Notes: a model not told the origin generated them from the sequence alone. Counted from the first letter of the stretch, positions 45,832 to 56,385 are shown. The stretch: DNA of 64,000 bases from Marixanthotalea marina (GCA_018883545.1 JAHLEH010000002.1:1-64000); one strand, 5' to 3'. A program made the numbers and translations.

Positions 45832-46260
45832 ATGTTTAAGAAAATGATTTACCTAACCACAATCACGCTATTTCTCTCATGCGAAAGCAACAATACAATT
45901 GATTGCTCGGCCGTTTCATGCTTAGCAGCCCATGTAAGCGTAAACTTGATCAATAAAACTACTAATGAAAACTTTGTTTTGGAAAATAATATCACTAAAG
46001 AGAGTATCGTAATAAGAAATACAGAAAACAATGAACTTGAATTCGATATAATTGAGTCCAATGGATTATTATATATACTAAAGAAGAATGTCACGGACAC
46101 TTATGAAATATCGCTTAACTCTGAAGTTATCTCTATATTTTCTTTTGAAACCACCCCACGTGACCAAACCAAATGTTGTGGTTTTGGTAAGCTAAAAAAT
46201 GTTTCCGTTGAAGAACACGAATTTGAGGTTGAAGATAATTTAATTACTATTTACCTATAA
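45832..46260 (+). CDS. Putative lipoprotein, function unknown
   Basis: 142 residues with a lipoprotein signal (MFKKMIYLTTITLFLSCESN, lipid-modified Cys at 17). The mature part is beta-rich (FVLENNITKESIVIRNTENNELEFDI) and has several cysteines (DCSAVSC, KCCGF). No family recognised. It is likely anchored in the outer or inner membrane facing the periplasm. Confidence 0.75.
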   Translation: MFKKMIYLTTITLFLSCESNNTIDCSAVSCLAAHVSVNLINKTTNENFVLENNITKESIVIRNTENNELEFDIIESNGLLYILKKNVTDTYEISLNSEVISIFSFETTPRDQTKCCGFGKLKNVSVEEHEFEVEDNLITIYL

Positions 46261-46350
46261 TAAAACTAACTCGCTCAGAATCCTGATAATTCAGAGAATG
46301 CAACATTCTCACCAGCATTAAATTGAGAGTCAGCATTTATTACATTAAGT

Positions 46351-46382
46351 GATGAGACCCTGAAACAAGTTCAGGGTGACGT
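46351..46382. repeat. Intergenic hairpin repeat with accctgaa stem
   Basis: Perfect arms accctgaa and ttcagggt around acaag (46,357-46,377), flanked by gatgag and gacg. It sits between convergent genes and may also act as a terminator for the symporter gene. Its form matches dispersed elements of flavobacterial genomes. Confidence 0.6.
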
Positions 46383-46386
46383 AATT

Positions 46387-47832
46387 CTAAGAATCTAAAT
46401 CAAACGTTTCAGAAGGGTTATCAGTTTTATGGTAATATAACATACCTTCTCCATTGGCAATAATAGAACAAACCGTAGCATCGCCCGTAACATTCACCAC
46501 GGTTCGGAACATATCCAAAATACGGTCGACTGGAAAAATAATGGCTATCCAAGCGGGATTTAACCCAACAGAATCCAATACAATAATAAGCATGACCAAT
46601 CCCGCACTGGGCACGGCTGCCGAACCAATAGACGCCAACGTTGTGGTTAAAACCACTGTTAATTGTTGACCAATGGTTAAATCAATCATATGCATTTGTG
46701 CCAAGAAAATCACCGCTACCGCTTGATACAAACTCGTTCCATCCATATTTACAGTAGCACCGATGGGCAATACAAAACTGGTTATTTTTTTATTGACTCC
46801 AAGATTTTGTTCTACACATTCCATAGTAACAGGCAAAGTAGCTGCACTACTGGATGTTGAAAATGCTAATGTTTGCGCAGGCCCCATGGCTTTAAAAAAG
46901 CCTACATAAGGAATCTTTTTAACAAACAATTTTAAAATACCTGGATAGGCTATAAAAATCATAATCAATAGTCCAGCCAAAACAGTAAGCGAATACCAGC
47001 TTAGGCCTTTAAAAATCTCAATAACTTTACCTATATCATCACCTGCCATTTTACTAACCACGCCTGCCAACAATGTAAATACAAAAAATGGTGCGGCCTG
47101 CATAACCAAATCGACCATCTTAAGAAACACTTCGTTAATACCGTCAACCACTATCAAAACGGGCTGTGATTTTTCATTTGGAATGAACAAAAGCGAAATA
47201 CCAAAAAACAGAGCAAAGAAAATAATTTGAAGCATTAATCCATTGTCGGACAGCGAAGCAAAAAAGTTATCGGGTACAATGTCTACAAGAGGTTGTAAAG
47301 GCGACACATTTTTTTGTGCTTCTGCTTTTTCCAACTTATCAGAAACCGAAGCTTCTTTTAATTCTGCCTTCGATAATTCTGAAATCTCTTGGGCACGCTC
47401 CAAAAATTGTGGATCTTTTAAATAATTAATGCCATCCTTAATGTCATGGCCCTGGCTGCCCGCCCATATTTCGTAACTGATTCTATTATCAATCCGACTT
47501 TGTTCATCTATTAATTTTCCGGGACTTACAACATTTACCAAAAGCAATCCCAATGAAATGGCCACAACGGTTGTAGTAAGGTAAAACAGTAGGGTCTTCC
47601 CTCCCATTCGTCCCAAACTACTGGGATCGCCAATATTGGCAACGCCTCCAATGATTGAGAATAATACCAAAGGAATGGCAATAAGCTTTAAAAGGTTAAT
47701 GAAAATGGTACCAAAAGGGTCTATCCAATCAATTGTAAACGCACTCCAACCCAAGGTACTAGAGAGCAATGCCCATATAATACCCAATACCATACCAATT
47801 AAAATCTTCCAGTGAAGTGCCATTTTTTTCAT
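46387..47832 (-). CDS. Dicarboxylate/amino acid:cation symporter (DAACS family)
   Basis: 481 residues, about eight membrane helices. Family motifs are present: FINLLKLIAIPLVLFSIIGGVANIGD, the re-entrant loop FSTSSSAATLPVTMECVEQNLGV and PIGATVNMDGTSLYQAVAVIF, and the C-terminal DRILDMFRTVVNVTGDATVCSII. It imports glutamate, aspartate or C4-dicarboxylates with Na+ or H+. A 60-residue insert of charged helix at about 130-190 is longer than in GltP of enteric bacteria. Monocistronic. Confidence 0.94.
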   Translation of the reverse strand: MKKMALHWKILIGMVLGIIWALLSSTLGWSAFTIDWIDPFGTIFINLLKLIAIPLVLFSIIGGVANIGDPSSLGRMGGKTLLFYLTTTVVAISLGLLLVNVVSPGKLIDEQSRIDNRISYEIWAGSQGHDIKDGINYLKDPQFLERAQEISELSKAELKEASVSDKLEKAEAQKNVSPLQPLVDIVPDNFFASLSDNGLMLQIIFFALFFGISLLFIPNEKSQPVLIVVDGINEVFLKMVDLVMQAAPFFVFTLLAGVVSKMAGDDIGKVIEIFKGLSWYSLTVLAGLLIMIFIAYPGILKLFVKKIPYVGFFKAMGPAQTLAFSTSSSAATLPVTMECVEQNLGVNKKITSFVLPIGATVNMDGTSLYQAVAVIFLAQMHMIDLTIGQQLTVVLTTTLASIGSAAVPSAGLVMLIIVLDSVGLNPAWIAIIFPVDRILDMFRTVVNVTGDATVCSIIANGEGMLYYHKTDNPSETFDLDS

Positions 47833-47904
47833 AGTCTCAAGTCTTTTGTTGAAGTATTTTGACTAAAGATATTATAAAATGCTGGAATTGCATACTTACA
47901 AAAT

Positions 47905-47950
47905 AGATTCCTGCCTTCGCAGGAAATCAAAGATTCGACAAAGTCAATGG
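47905..47950. repeat. Intergenic repeat with hairpin, copy 2
   Basis: Contains ttcctgc-cttc-gcaggaa (47,908-47,925, perfect 7-bp arms) followed by atcaaagattcgacaaagtc and aatgg. It is closely similar to the element at 41,651-41,700. It lies between aroC and the symporter gene. Confidence 0.7.
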
Positions 47951-47969
47951 CAAAAAACAGGATATAATA

Positions 47970-49031
47970 CTAATTATATACTTTATTGATTAAATAAAAA
48001 TCGGCTAAAACCAATGCGGCCATAGCTTCTACAATAGGAACGGCTCTTGGCACCACACAAGGATCGTGACGCCCTTTACCATGCATATCTACTACATTAC
48101 CTTGGTTGTCTATGGTTTCCTGATTTTGCATAATGGTAGCCACTGGCTTGAATGCTACATTAAAATAAATATCCATACCATTACTAATACCACCTTGAAT
48201 ACCACCAGATAAATTGGTCTTGGTACTGCCATCGGGGTTAAAAATATCGTTATGTTGGCTGCCTTTCATTTTAGACCCTTCAAAACCACTGCCATATTCA
48301 AAACCTTTTACAGCATTAATAGATAACATGGCTTTGCCCAATTCGGCATGTAACTTATCAAAAACCGGCTCACCCAAACCAACAGGCACGTTTTTAATAA
48401 CACAGCCTACAGTACCTCCAATAGTATCACCCTCTTTTCTAATTTCCTTGATTTTATCAATCATTTTTTCGGCTGTCGATTCATCAGGACAACGGACAAT
48501 ATTGGTTTCCGTTTTACTGAAGTCTAATGCTTCAACAGGTTTATCAATAGCAATATCACCTACTGAAGACACATAGGCATAAATTTCAACATCTTTTAAA
48601 ATTTGTTTGGCTATGGCGCCGGCTACAACCCTACAGGCAGTCTCACGGGCTGAGCTACGTCCGCCACCACGGTAATCGCGAATGCCATATTTTTTATCGT
48701 AAGTGTAATCGGCATGGCTAGGACGATATACATCTTTTATGTGTGAGTAATCCTTAGATTTCTGATTGGCATTTTCAATAATAAACCCAATAGGTGTTCC
48801 CGTGCTTTTGCCTTCAAAAATACCCGATAAAAACTTTACGGTATCGGGTTCTTTACGTTGGGTAACAATTTCCGATTGCCCTGGTTTTCTTCGGTTCAAT
48901 TCATTTTGAATGGCATCAATATCAATATCTAAACCTGGAGGACACCCGTCAATTACTCCGCCTAAAGCTACACCATGAGACTCACCAAAAGTGGTAAGAT
49001 TAAATAGTTTTCCGAAAGAATTACCAGCCAT
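47970..49031 (-). CDS. aroC: Chorismate synthase
   Basis: 353 residues with all three family signatures: [18 protein letters not shown] (near residue 15), [29 protein letters not shown] (about 105-133, in two adjoining motifs) and [17 protein letters not shown]. It makes chorismate from EPSP using reduced FMN as cofactor, the last step of the shikimate pathway. Chorismate feeds aromatic amino acids, folate and, through the nearby isochorismate synthase, menaquinone. Stand-alone gene. Confidence 0.96.
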   Translation of the reverse strand: MAGNSFGKLFNLTTFGESHGVALGGVIDGCPPGLDIDIDAIQNELNRRKPGQSEIVTQRKEPDTVKFLSGIFEGKSTGTPIGFIIENANQKSKDYSHIKDVYRPSHADYTYDKKYGIRDYRGGGRSSARETACRVVAGAIAKQILKDVEIYAYVSSVGDIAIDKPVEALDFSKTETNIVRCPDESTAEKMIDKIKEIRKEGDTIGGTVGCVIKNVPVGLGEPVFDKLHAELGKAMLSINAVKGFEYGSGFEGSKMKGSQHNDIFNPDGSTKTNLSGGIQGGISNGMDIYFNVAFKPVATIMQNQETIDNQGNVVDMHGKGRHDPCVVPRAVPIVEAMAALVLADFYLINKVYN

Positions 49032-49181
49032 ACTTTAATTTTTTGCTAAAGTAAATCTAATATTAGAGATACGAAAATGAAATTTAAAAAAGACTTTCCT
49101 AAAAAATTAATGCCCTCCATAACAATTACATAACAATATACTGATAAAGAGTTAATTGAAAATTAAGGTCTAAGTCACATT

Positions 49182-50060
49182 GTGTTAGTTATTTTGTATA
49201 AACTACAATGCTTAACCTTGGTAATTAAAAGAAAATTAGAAATCGCTGTTATTTCCGATGTCCATTTGGGAACCAATAGCTGTAAGGCCAAAAAGCTTCT
49301 TTCTTACCTAAACAATATAGAACCCAAAAAGTTGATATTAAATGGGGATATTATTGATGCCTGGCAATTTAACGAACATTATTTCCCCAAACCCCATTTA
49401 AAGGTCATCAAGAAAATTATGGACATGGCCGCCAGTGGCGTTGAAGTTATTTACATTACAGGAAACCATGATGAAATATTGCGTAAGTTTAGCGGCACCA
49501 CCATTGGGAACATTTCAATCGTTGACAAAAAAATACTTACCCTAGATGGCAAAAAAGCTTGGATATTTCATGGTGATGCATTCGATATTTCTACAAAAAA
49601 CATGAAGTGGTTAGCTAAACTGGGAAGGTATGGCTACCGTTTATTGTTCTTTATAAATAGAAGTTTTAACTGGCTTTTATTAAAATTAGGTAAAGAAAAA
49701 TATTCTAAATCACAAAAAATAAAAGGCGATACCAAAATTGGGATGAAATTTATTAAAAATTTTGAAAAAGTGATTTCCAACCTTGCCATTGAAAATGGTT
49801 ACGATTATGTGATTTGCGGACACATTCACCATCCAAAAATGGAAATAAAGGAAACCAAACGCGGACAGACACTTTACTTAAATTCTGGTGATTGGATAGA
49901 ACATTTTACGGCATTGGAATATCAGTTTAAACGCTGGAAACTTTACCACTACAACAAAGATAAATTAGCACCATTCTATATTGATGAAGATATAAAAGAT
50001 CTTGAAATAAAGGATTTAATTGCAGCCATTACGATTATAAAGCAGCGTAAAGAATTTTAA
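49182..50060 (+). CDS. LpxH-like UDP-diacylglucosamine diphosphatase/metallophosphoesterase
   Basis: 292 residues from a GTG at 49,182. A TTG at 49,218 (LVIKRKLEIAVISDVHLG) would fit the family start better, so the first 12 residues are uncertain. Calcineurin-like metal motifs are complete: SDVHLG, NGDIIDAWQF, TGNHDE, FHGDAFD and CGHIHHPK. Homologues split UDP-2,3-diacylglucosamine in lipid A synthesis at the inner membrane. The C-terminal DWIEHFTALEYQ is typical of the Bacteroidota branch, and the exact substrate of this branch is less certain. Confidence 0.88.
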   Translation: MLVILYKLQCLTLVIKRKLEIAVISDVHLGTNSCKAKKLLSYLNNIEPKKLILNGDIIDAWQFNEHYFPKPHLKVIKKIMDMAASGVEVIYITGNHDEILRKFSGTTIGNISIVDKKILTLDGKKAWIFHGDAFDISTKNMKWLAKLGRYGYRLLFFINRSFNWLLLKLGKEKYSKSQKIKGDTKIGMKFIKNFEKVISNLAIENGYDYVICGHIHHPKMEIKETKRGQTLYLNSGDWIEHFTALEYQFKRWKLYHYNKDKLAPFYIDEDIKDLEIKDLIAAITIIKQRKEF

Positions 50061-50242
50061 TTTTCTTTTCAATTGGCAATCATCAATTTACAGACTTCTA
50101 ACACTTACATTATTAAGAATAATGCAAAAAACTGTAACAAAAATTAAATTTTAGCTGTATTTTTGTAAGAGTATATACAATTGACATTACATCTTTTTTG
50201 GAGTTTAAATCGTATATACACTGAACCATAAAATTTAAAACT

Positions 50243-50728
50243 ATGAAGAAATTATTTTTATTATCAGTTGCCTTAATAGGTTTTGCATTAACATCAAATG
50301 CCCAAGAAATTTCAAGCAATGCTTTGGGTTTAAGACTTGGGGATAGTGACGGCTTTGGTGCTGAGATATCGTACCAACGAGCCCTAACACAAGATACTCG
50401 ATTAGAATTAGATTTAGGCTGGAGAGATGGAAATGCCTATGACGGTTTTAAACTATCTGGTTTACACCAGTGGGTATTCCCTTTAGATGGAAATTTTAAC
50501 TGGTACGTAGGCGCTGGTGGTGGTGTAGCTTCTTACGATTTCGATAATGTGCCGGCGAATGTTGATGATAGCGAAACTTTTATTTTCGCCGCTGGAGATA
50601 TTGGTATTGAATACAATTTTGATATTCCATTATTGCTTTCATTAGATTTTAGACCAGAAATTGGTTTTGGAAATTATAATGACGATTTAGATTTTGATAT
50701 TGCCTTAGGTATACGTTATCAATTCTAG
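50243..50728 (+). CDS. Outer-membrane beta-barrel protein, small
   Basis: 161 residues. Signal peptide MKKLFLLSVALIGFALTSNAQ, then about eight amphipathic beta strands (GLRLGDSDGFGAEISYQRAL, FNWYVGAGGGVASYDF, AAGDIGIEYNFDIP), ending with aromatic IRYQF, the outer-membrane insertion signal. The role is unknown; it resembles small OmpA/OprF-like barrels without the peptidoglycan-binding domain. A -7 box TATTTTTG at 50,158-50,165 and a strong terminator mark it as a single-gene unit, probably well expressed. Confidence 0.85.
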   Translation: MKKLFLLSVALIGFALTSNAQEISSNALGLRLGDSDGFGAEISYQRALTQDTRLELDLGWRDGNAYDGFKLSGLHQWVFPLDGNFNWYVGAGGGVASYDFDNVPANVDDSETFIFAAGDIGIEYNFDIPLLLSLDFRPEIGFGNYNDDLDFDIALGIRYQF

Positions 50729-50746
50729 AATCAATAATATATTTAT

Positions 50747-50777
50747 AAAAAAAGCGCCTAATAGGCGCTTTTTTTTG
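50747..50777 (+). terminator. Rho-independent terminator of the barrel gene
   Basis: Perfect stem aagcgcc-taat-aggcgctt followed by tttttt. It lies about 25 nt after the stop and also has an A-run on the other side. Confidence 0.92.
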
Positions 50778-50887
50778 TGCTTTACTAAAGGCTTTAACTT
50801 TTATAAACAAATGTAATTTAGCAGTTTGGCTTAAATTTGTATATTAACTTAATTTTAAATTTTAACTAACCAATTAATTACAAAAAA

Positions 50888-51259
50888 ATGAAACTGGGGA
50901 ACTTTTCAGTTAGTCTTAGTGTAAAAAACATTGAGGCTTCTAAAAACTTTTATGAGACCTTAGGATTTAAAGTATTTGCCGGAGATATGGGCAAAAACTA
51001 CCTTATTATGAAAAACGAACACACTATTATTGGACTTTTTCAAGGAATGTTTGACAATAATATTTTAACCTTTAATCCTGGCTGGAATGCAAATGCCAAA
51101 AAATTAGATTCTTTTGATGATGTAAGAAGTATACAAAAGCATTTAAAATCGAAAGGCATCAAACTGGAACGCGAAGCCGACGAAAGTACTTCGGGGCCAG
51201 AAAATTGTGTTCTAAAAGACCCTGATGGTAATGTGATTTTAATAGATCAACACGTTTAA
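50888..51259 (+). CDS. VOC-superfamily (glyoxalase-like) protein
   Basis: 123 residues, one VOC unit: FSVSLSVKNIEASKNFYETLGFKVF at the start and GPENCVLKDPDGNVILIDQHV at the end, which keep the usual beta-alpha-beta-beta-beta folds and the metal-side residues. Homologues are glyoxalases, dioxygenases and antibiotic-binding proteins; this one cannot be assigned further. It is followed by a bidirectional terminator. Confidence 0.88.
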   Translation: MKLGNFSVSLSVKNIEASKNFYETLGFKVFAGDMGKNYLIMKNEHTIIGLFQGMFDNNILTFNPGWNANAKKLDSFDDVRSIQKHLKSKGIKLEREADESTSGPENCVLKDPDGNVILIDQHV

Positions 51260-51284
51260 GGTAAAACTATCAAGAATAATCTAA

Positions 51285-51320
51285 AAAAAACCGTCTAGAA
51301 ATTACTTTCTAAACGGTTTA
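51285..51320. terminator. Bidirectional terminator between VOC gene and susD
   Basis: Stem aaaccgtctagaaa-ttac-tttctaaacggttt with one mismatch, with an A-run to the left. Between convergent genes, it can end both transcripts. Confidence 0.85.
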
Positions 51321-51371
51321 GGATGAATAATTTAATTGTACAACTAAATTAAATTATTACTAACTAACTTG

Positions 51372-53177
51372 TTAATTATACCCAGGATTCTGGTCTACTT
51401 TTGGGTTTTGATCTATTACACTCTGAGGAATTGGAGCCATATACTGCTTAGCATTAAACGCAGCTGTATACTTAACTTCCTCCTCAACACTATAAACCCA
51501 AACTCCAGAATTATCACTAGGAGAAGAATTACGTATTACCATATTGTGACGTGGTACACCCATAGTCTCTTCCATAATTTGCCATCTTTTTAAATCCCAA
51601 TGACGTTTGTTTTCGAAACATAGTTCTACACGACGCTCACTGCGTATGGCTTCTCTCATTTCATCTTGACTCAAACCTGTTTGAAGGTCTGGTAAATCTG
51701 AACGGTTTCTTACTTTATTAATAGCATCATAGACTGATTGGTCAGGCCCTACAGCCTCATTTTGAGCTTCTGCATAATTAAGTAATACCTCTGCATATCT
51801 GTAAAGCACATCATTTTGTCCAGATGCATCATCAGCTGGTGCTGCATCAGGATTCATACGTTTCTTTTGATAGTAACCAGAATCACCAACATCGGTAGCA
51901 CCCGCTAAATCGATTTGGTTAACACTTGGATTCACTTCATCTATTCTAGTATATATGATATCTTCGGCAGACATCCAATCCAACTTATATGGAGCGCCAT
52001 CATATACTATAAAGTCATAGAAACGTTTCTCTCTACCTGTGTATGGATCTTGTGGGTCGTAACCAGAAGCTGGGTCTGTAATTGGTAAACCGTTCGCCAT
52101 TTTAAACTCATCAACTACTTCCTGAGTTGGGTTGTAATTACCCCAAGTGTAATATGTGTTCAACACATAAGTAACACCTCCTCTACGCTCATAATTAGTA
52201 CCCATACCACCAATATTGGCTACTATTTGTCTATCCCATATAATCTCTTCATTATACTCGTTACTAGCTCGCCATAAGTTTGCTAAATCTGGAAACAGAT
52301 CATAAGTCCCTTCATAATTATCAATAAATTGTTTATTGGTAGCGGCAGCTTTGGCCCAACGGCTTGGGTCTGCATTTGCAAAATGCACAAAGTTTTTTGG
52401 ATCTGGCAAATAAGACGTACCACTATTAAACAATGGGCTGGCGGCAAAAAGTTCAAGCCATCCTTTCAAAGCTAGTGCAGCTCCAACTGTTGCACGACCA
52501 GCATCGGTATCACCACTGTTATATTTCACAGGAAGATTGCCATTATTAACAATGTCGTTTAGTTCACCTGTAATAAAATTAAAGGTTTCCTCAAACGTAG
52601 CTCTTGGTGTTAACAACTCATCTTCGGTCATTGTATTTCTATCTAATGGCACTGTTATAATAGGCAAACCACCAACTTGCATAAAGTACTCACTATAAAA
52701 ATAAGCCCTTAAGAAACGGATTTCATCTACTCTTTTATTGTAGAAGTCTGTATCGAAATTATCTTTGTTTTCTTCCATTTTCTTAAGACCTGTATTGGCC
52801 TTTCTTACTTTTTGATAAAAAGAATTCCAATCGTAACCATTGGTTGGCCCATGTGTACCAAACCATGCATTACCTGTAGGGCCTCCTGGTGCAATGGCAA
52901 CACCTTGTCTCCAGTTGGAAGCAGTATAGTAATGGCTAATGTTATAATCATCAGAATAATAATCCATTTGTTCAGCAAACGTAGAGTATCTAGGTACGTT
53001 ATTGTAAATATCATTTATATAGATATCAGCATTTGTATCAGAACTCCATTGAGTATTATCTGTAAGGAACGATTTTGTTTCATTTTCCAGAAACTCTTCA
53101 TTATCACAGGACATAAACCCTACAAGGGCAATGCTTAAAGCGATAATTTTAGTTTTGTTATTAAATAATGTTTTCAT
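51372..53177 (-). CDS. SusD/RagB-family nutrient-binding lipoprotein
   Basis: 601 residues with a lipoprotein signal ending GFMSC (Cys 24) and acidic residues after it, typical of surface export in Bacteroidota. SusD motifs include FLRAYFYSEYFMQVGGLPIIT, LNYAEAQNEA and the C-terminal RSERRVELCFENKRHWDLKRW. It forms the lid of the outer-membrane transporter encoded just upstream (20-nt gap). The bound nutrient, glycan or peptide, cannot be deduced, because no degradative enzyme is encoded beside it. Confidence 0.95.
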   Translation of the reverse strand: MKTLFNNKTKIIALSIALVGFMSCDNEEFLENETKSFLTDNTQWSSDTNADIYINDIYNNVPRYSTFAEQMDYYSDDYNISHYYTASNWRQGVAIAPGGPTGNAWFGTHGPTNGYDWNSFYQKVRKANTGLKKMEENKDNFDTDFYNKRVDEIRFLRAYFYSEYFMQVGGLPIITVPLDRNTMTEDELLTPRATFEETFNFITGELNDIVNNGNLPVKYNSGDTDAGRATVGAALALKGWLELFAASPLFNSGTSYLPDPKNFVHFANADPSRWAKAAATNKQFIDNYEGTYDLFPDLANLWRASNEYNEEIIWDRQIVANIGGMGTNYERRGGVTYVLNTYYTWGNYNPTQEVVDEFKMANGLPITDPASGYDPQDPYTGREKRFYDFIVYDGAPYKLDWMSAEDIIYTRIDEVNPSVNQIDLAGATDVGDSGYYQKKRMNPDAAPADDASGQNDVLYRYAEVLLNYAEAQNEAVGPDQSVYDAINKVRNRSDLPDLQTGLSQDEMREAIRSERRVELCFENKRHWDLKRWQIMEETMGVPRHNMVIRNSSPSDNSGVWVYSVEEEVKYTAAFNAKQYMAPIPQSVIDQNPKVDQNPGYN

Positions 53178-53197
53178 AGATAGTAATTTTTTTTATG

Positions 53198-56100
53198 TTA
53201 AAAAGAAAAATTGATTCCAAAAGCAAGAGATTTTATTACTGGATAAGCTGTTTCTCGATTACTATATCCTAGCTCAGGATCTACGAAATCTAATTTACTG
53301 AAAGTTAATAAATTTTGACCGGTTATATTCAATGCAATAGATTGCATACCTAGCATATTACTAATGTCTTGAGGAAGGGAATATCCTAATACAAGTGTTT
53401 TAAGTCTTAAATAGGACGTATCAACCATCCAAAAGTCGGATCCCCTAGTATTGTTTGTATAAGGTGATGGCGTTGCTCTTGGATACTTAGCACCTTGATT
53501 ATCCGGTGTCCAACGGTTATTATAATACTCGTAAGATGTATTACTTCCATTGTTATCAAATGGTGACGTTAAGAACGTATTTATGTTGATATCTGAGTTT
53601 CCAGCTCCTTGAAAGAACATTGTTAGGCTAAATCCTTTGAAAGCTATATTTGTATTTAAACCATAGATACTTGATGGATATGTTGGGTTACCTATTGGCA
53701 CAATATCATCATTGTCTATATCTCCATCGCCATCAATATCCGCGTATTTAACATCTCCAGGATGTAATTCTCCAAACTGGGTTACGTTATAACCATCAGT
53801 AGCATTAATAATACCATCGTTATTAGTATCCTCTTCAGTTGTGAACAATCCAAGTGATTTATAACCAAAAGGTGTATTCAATTGACGTCCAACAAGTGTT
53901 CTATTTGGATTTGCTGCTTGCGCATCATTTTGGAATACTTCAATTTGTTTATTTTTAGCGTAGCTATAATTTAAATTAGCAGAAACACTAAGACCGCTTT
54001 CCCAAGTTTTTCGGTATCCTAATGATAACTCGATACCATTATTTTCCATAGAACCTTTGTTCTCTTGCGCTATTCCTAAACCATATTCAACTGGCAAGGT
54101 TACTTGAGGAGCCAATAACATACCTGTTCTCTCTTCATGGAAGTAGCCAAATTCAAGATCAAGCATATTATCAAATAAGCCCAATTCAAAACCGATATCG
54201 AACTTAGTAGATACCTCCCAAGTAATATTTGGGTTAGCTTCTGATCCTTCGAAAGAACCTTGAACTAAATTTCCATTACCAAAGGCATATGAGTTACCAT
54301 AAAGGTTATAACCAGACAAATATTGGAATGCTCCACCTGTTGGCAGGTTACCAGATTTACCCCAAGAACCTCTTACTTTAAGGTTATTTACAAAATCAAC
54401 ATTATCCATAAATTTTTCTTCGCTAATTCTCCATGCAGCAGAAAATGCTGGAAAATAACCCCATCGACTTCCAGGAGCAAAGGCATAATGACCATCATAT
54501 CTACCTGATGCTTCAAAAATATATTTGTTCTTGTAAGCATAACCTACACGATATACATAACCGATATTACTTCCAGTTCCAGATCCACCGCCATTATCAT
54601 AATCCAATCTGTTAGAACTACCTAAACTCAACTCGTCTATTTGTAATGCAAAATTATTTCTTCTTGCATTAAAGTTTTCGTTAGTATTCTTTTGTGCTTC
54701 TGCCACAAAAAGGCCTGTGACATCATGATCACCAAAAGTACGCTTATAGTTAATATACCCTTGATACGTATAATTAACATTTTTGCTATACCCCTGACCT
54801 AACCATGTAAATACAGCAGCCCTTCCTTCTTGGGTAGTAATAGTTTCAGTAAATGTATAAGGGTTAGCATTCAAGTCTATGTTATGGTAGATGTTAGGTA
54901 CATGCCAATCTTTATTTGTAAATTGAGTTGGGTCATAACTAAATACACCTTTAACACTCAAACCTTTAATAAAAGGAAGCTCTTGCTCTAAGTAAACACT
55001 GCTTAACAAAGTGTTTCTATCATCTCTACTATACCCGTCTGCTTCTATCAATCCTACTGGAGAACTCGCTGAAGATTCTCCCCATTTATCACCTTCTGGG
55101 TAACGTAATGTTCTTGTTGGGAAGAACTTATAAAGACTCCTTAATAAACCTACTACACCTTGTCCACCATCAAACCCTTTAGTTCTTTCCATAGAGCCCC
55201 TAACGCTCATACCAAACTTAGTAGTCGATGTTACTTGAGCATCAATACTCATGTTGTAAGTATATCTTTTATAACCCAGAGGGTCAAAAAGTCCTTCTTG
55301 GTCATAATGACCTAAACCTGCATAATATTTAACGGCATCGGTACCACCAGATATTTCAACATTGTTCATCATAGTACCAAAGTTATCATTAAATTCTTCT
55401 GTAAAATCTGAATCTGGATATCTGTATGGATCAGATGCATGCAGATTATTATAGTCGGCCACCATTGCTGGATCGTTTGGAGGTGTTGTTCCATTAGGAT
55501 TTAAATTAAAATAGCCCTCATTTTGAAGTCTCATGTAATCCTGTGCATTCAACATGTCAGGAATGTAAGTAGGGTTTTGGAACGCGTAAGAACTGCTTAC
55601 TCTTACCACGGGTTTCCCTGATTTACCTTTTTTTGTAGTAATTAAAATTACACCATTCGCACCACCAATACCAAAAGGCGCAATTGCAGCGGCATCTTTT
55701 AATATAGTAACCGATTCAATACTGGCCGGATCTACTTGGTTGATGTTGTTACGTCTAATTCCATCCACAACAACTAAAGGTGCATTGTTACCCGTAGTAG
55801 CAATACCCCTTATATTAATATCTGGGTTATCACCACCAGGACCACCACCATTAGCACGCATAATAATACCGGTAACCCTACCAGCCATAGATTGCGTTAC
55901 GTTAGGCGCTGGAATTGATTCCACATCTTCAGCCTTCATGGTACTTACGGCTCCTGTAAGTGTTGATTTGCTTTGGGTACTATACCCAACTACTACAATT
56001 TGATCTAACGCTTGCATATCTTCGGACATCAACACATTGATAGTAGATTGCCCGTTCACATCAATTTGTTGGGTTGCATAACCCACAGAGCTAAAAACAA

Positions 56101-56335
56101 GTTTAGCATTTGATGTCACATTATTTAATGTGTAGTTTCCATTAAAATCAGTGGCCGTACCGTTATTGGTACCTTCTACAAGAATGGTTACACCTAATAA
56201 CGGCCCATTCTGATCTGACACTGTTCCTGACACAGTAGTTTGTGCATTAACAGCAGCACAAAACAGAAACGAAAGCATTAGGAACCCCAAATGCAAGACG
56301 CCTCTCTTACTCTTAGAGAATAAAATTTTTGTCAT
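53198..56335 (-). CDS. SusC/RagA-family TonB-dependent transporter
   Basis: 1045 residues. A signal peptide is followed by a carboxypeptidase-regulatory-like domain (TVSGTVSDQNGPLLGVTILVEGTNNGTATDF, near 35-110), then the plug with LDQIVVVGYSTQSKSTLTGAVS and DPASIESVTILKDAAAIAPFG, then the 22-strand barrel ending SLAFGINFSF. It imports a substrate captured by SusD, powered by TonB. Expression is probably controlled through the promoter and palindromes at 56,386-56,461. No adjacent anti-sigma, hybrid sensor or SusR gene exists in the window. Confidence 0.95.
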   Translation of the reverse strand: MTKILFSKSKRGVLHLGFLMLSFLFCAAVNAQTTVSGTVSDQNGPLLGVTILVEGTNNGTATDFNGNYTLNNVTSNAKLVFSSVGYATQQIDVNGQSTINVLMSEDMQALDQIVVVGYSTQSKSTLTGAVSTMKAEDVESIPAPNVTQSMAGRVTGIIMRANGGGPGGDNPDINIRGIATTGNNAPLVVVDGIRRNNINQVDPASIESVTILKDAAAIAPFGIGGANGVILITTKKGKSGKPVVRVSSSYAFQNPTYIPDMLNAQDYMRLQNEGYFNLNPNGTTPPNDPAMVADYNNLHASDPYRYPDSDFTEEFNDNFGTMMNNVEISGGTDAVKYYAGLGHYDQEGLFDPLGYKRYTYNMSIDAQVTSTTKFGMSVRGSMERTKGFDGGQGVVGLLRSLYKFFPTRTLRYPEGDKWGESSASSPVGLIEADGYSRDDRNTLLSSVYLEQELPFIKGLSVKGVFSYDPTQFTNKDWHVPNIYHNIDLNANPYTFTETITTQEGRAAVFTWLGQGYSKNVNYTYQGYINYKRTFGDHDVTGLFVAEAQKNTNENFNARRNNFALQIDELSLGSSNRLDYDNGGGSGTGSNIGYVYRVGYAYKNKYIFEASGRYDGHYAFAPGSRWGYFPAFSAAWRISEEKFMDNVDFVNNLKVRGSWGKSGNLPTGGAFQYLSGYNLYGNSYAFGNGNLVQGSFEGSEANPNITWEVSTKFDIGFELGLFDNMLDLEFGYFHEERTGMLLAPQVTLPVEYGLGIAQENKGSMENNGIELSLGYRKTWESGLSVSANLNYSYAKNKQIEVFQNDAQAANPNRTLVGRQLNTPFGYKSLGLFTTEEDTNNDGIINATDGYNVTQFGELHPGDVKYADIDGDGDIDNDDIVPIGNPTYPSSIYGLNTNIAFKGFSLTMFFQGAGNSDININTFLTSPFDNNGSNTSYEYYNNRWTPDNQGAKYPRATPSPYTNNTRGSDFWMVDTSYLRLKTLVLGYSLPQDISNMLGMQSIALNITGQNLLTFSKLDFVDPELGYSNRETAYPVIKSLAFGINFSF

Positions 56336-56385
56336 AAAATTTAGTTTAGTTTGATTAGTAAATAGTTACTTAATTAGTCTAGGTT

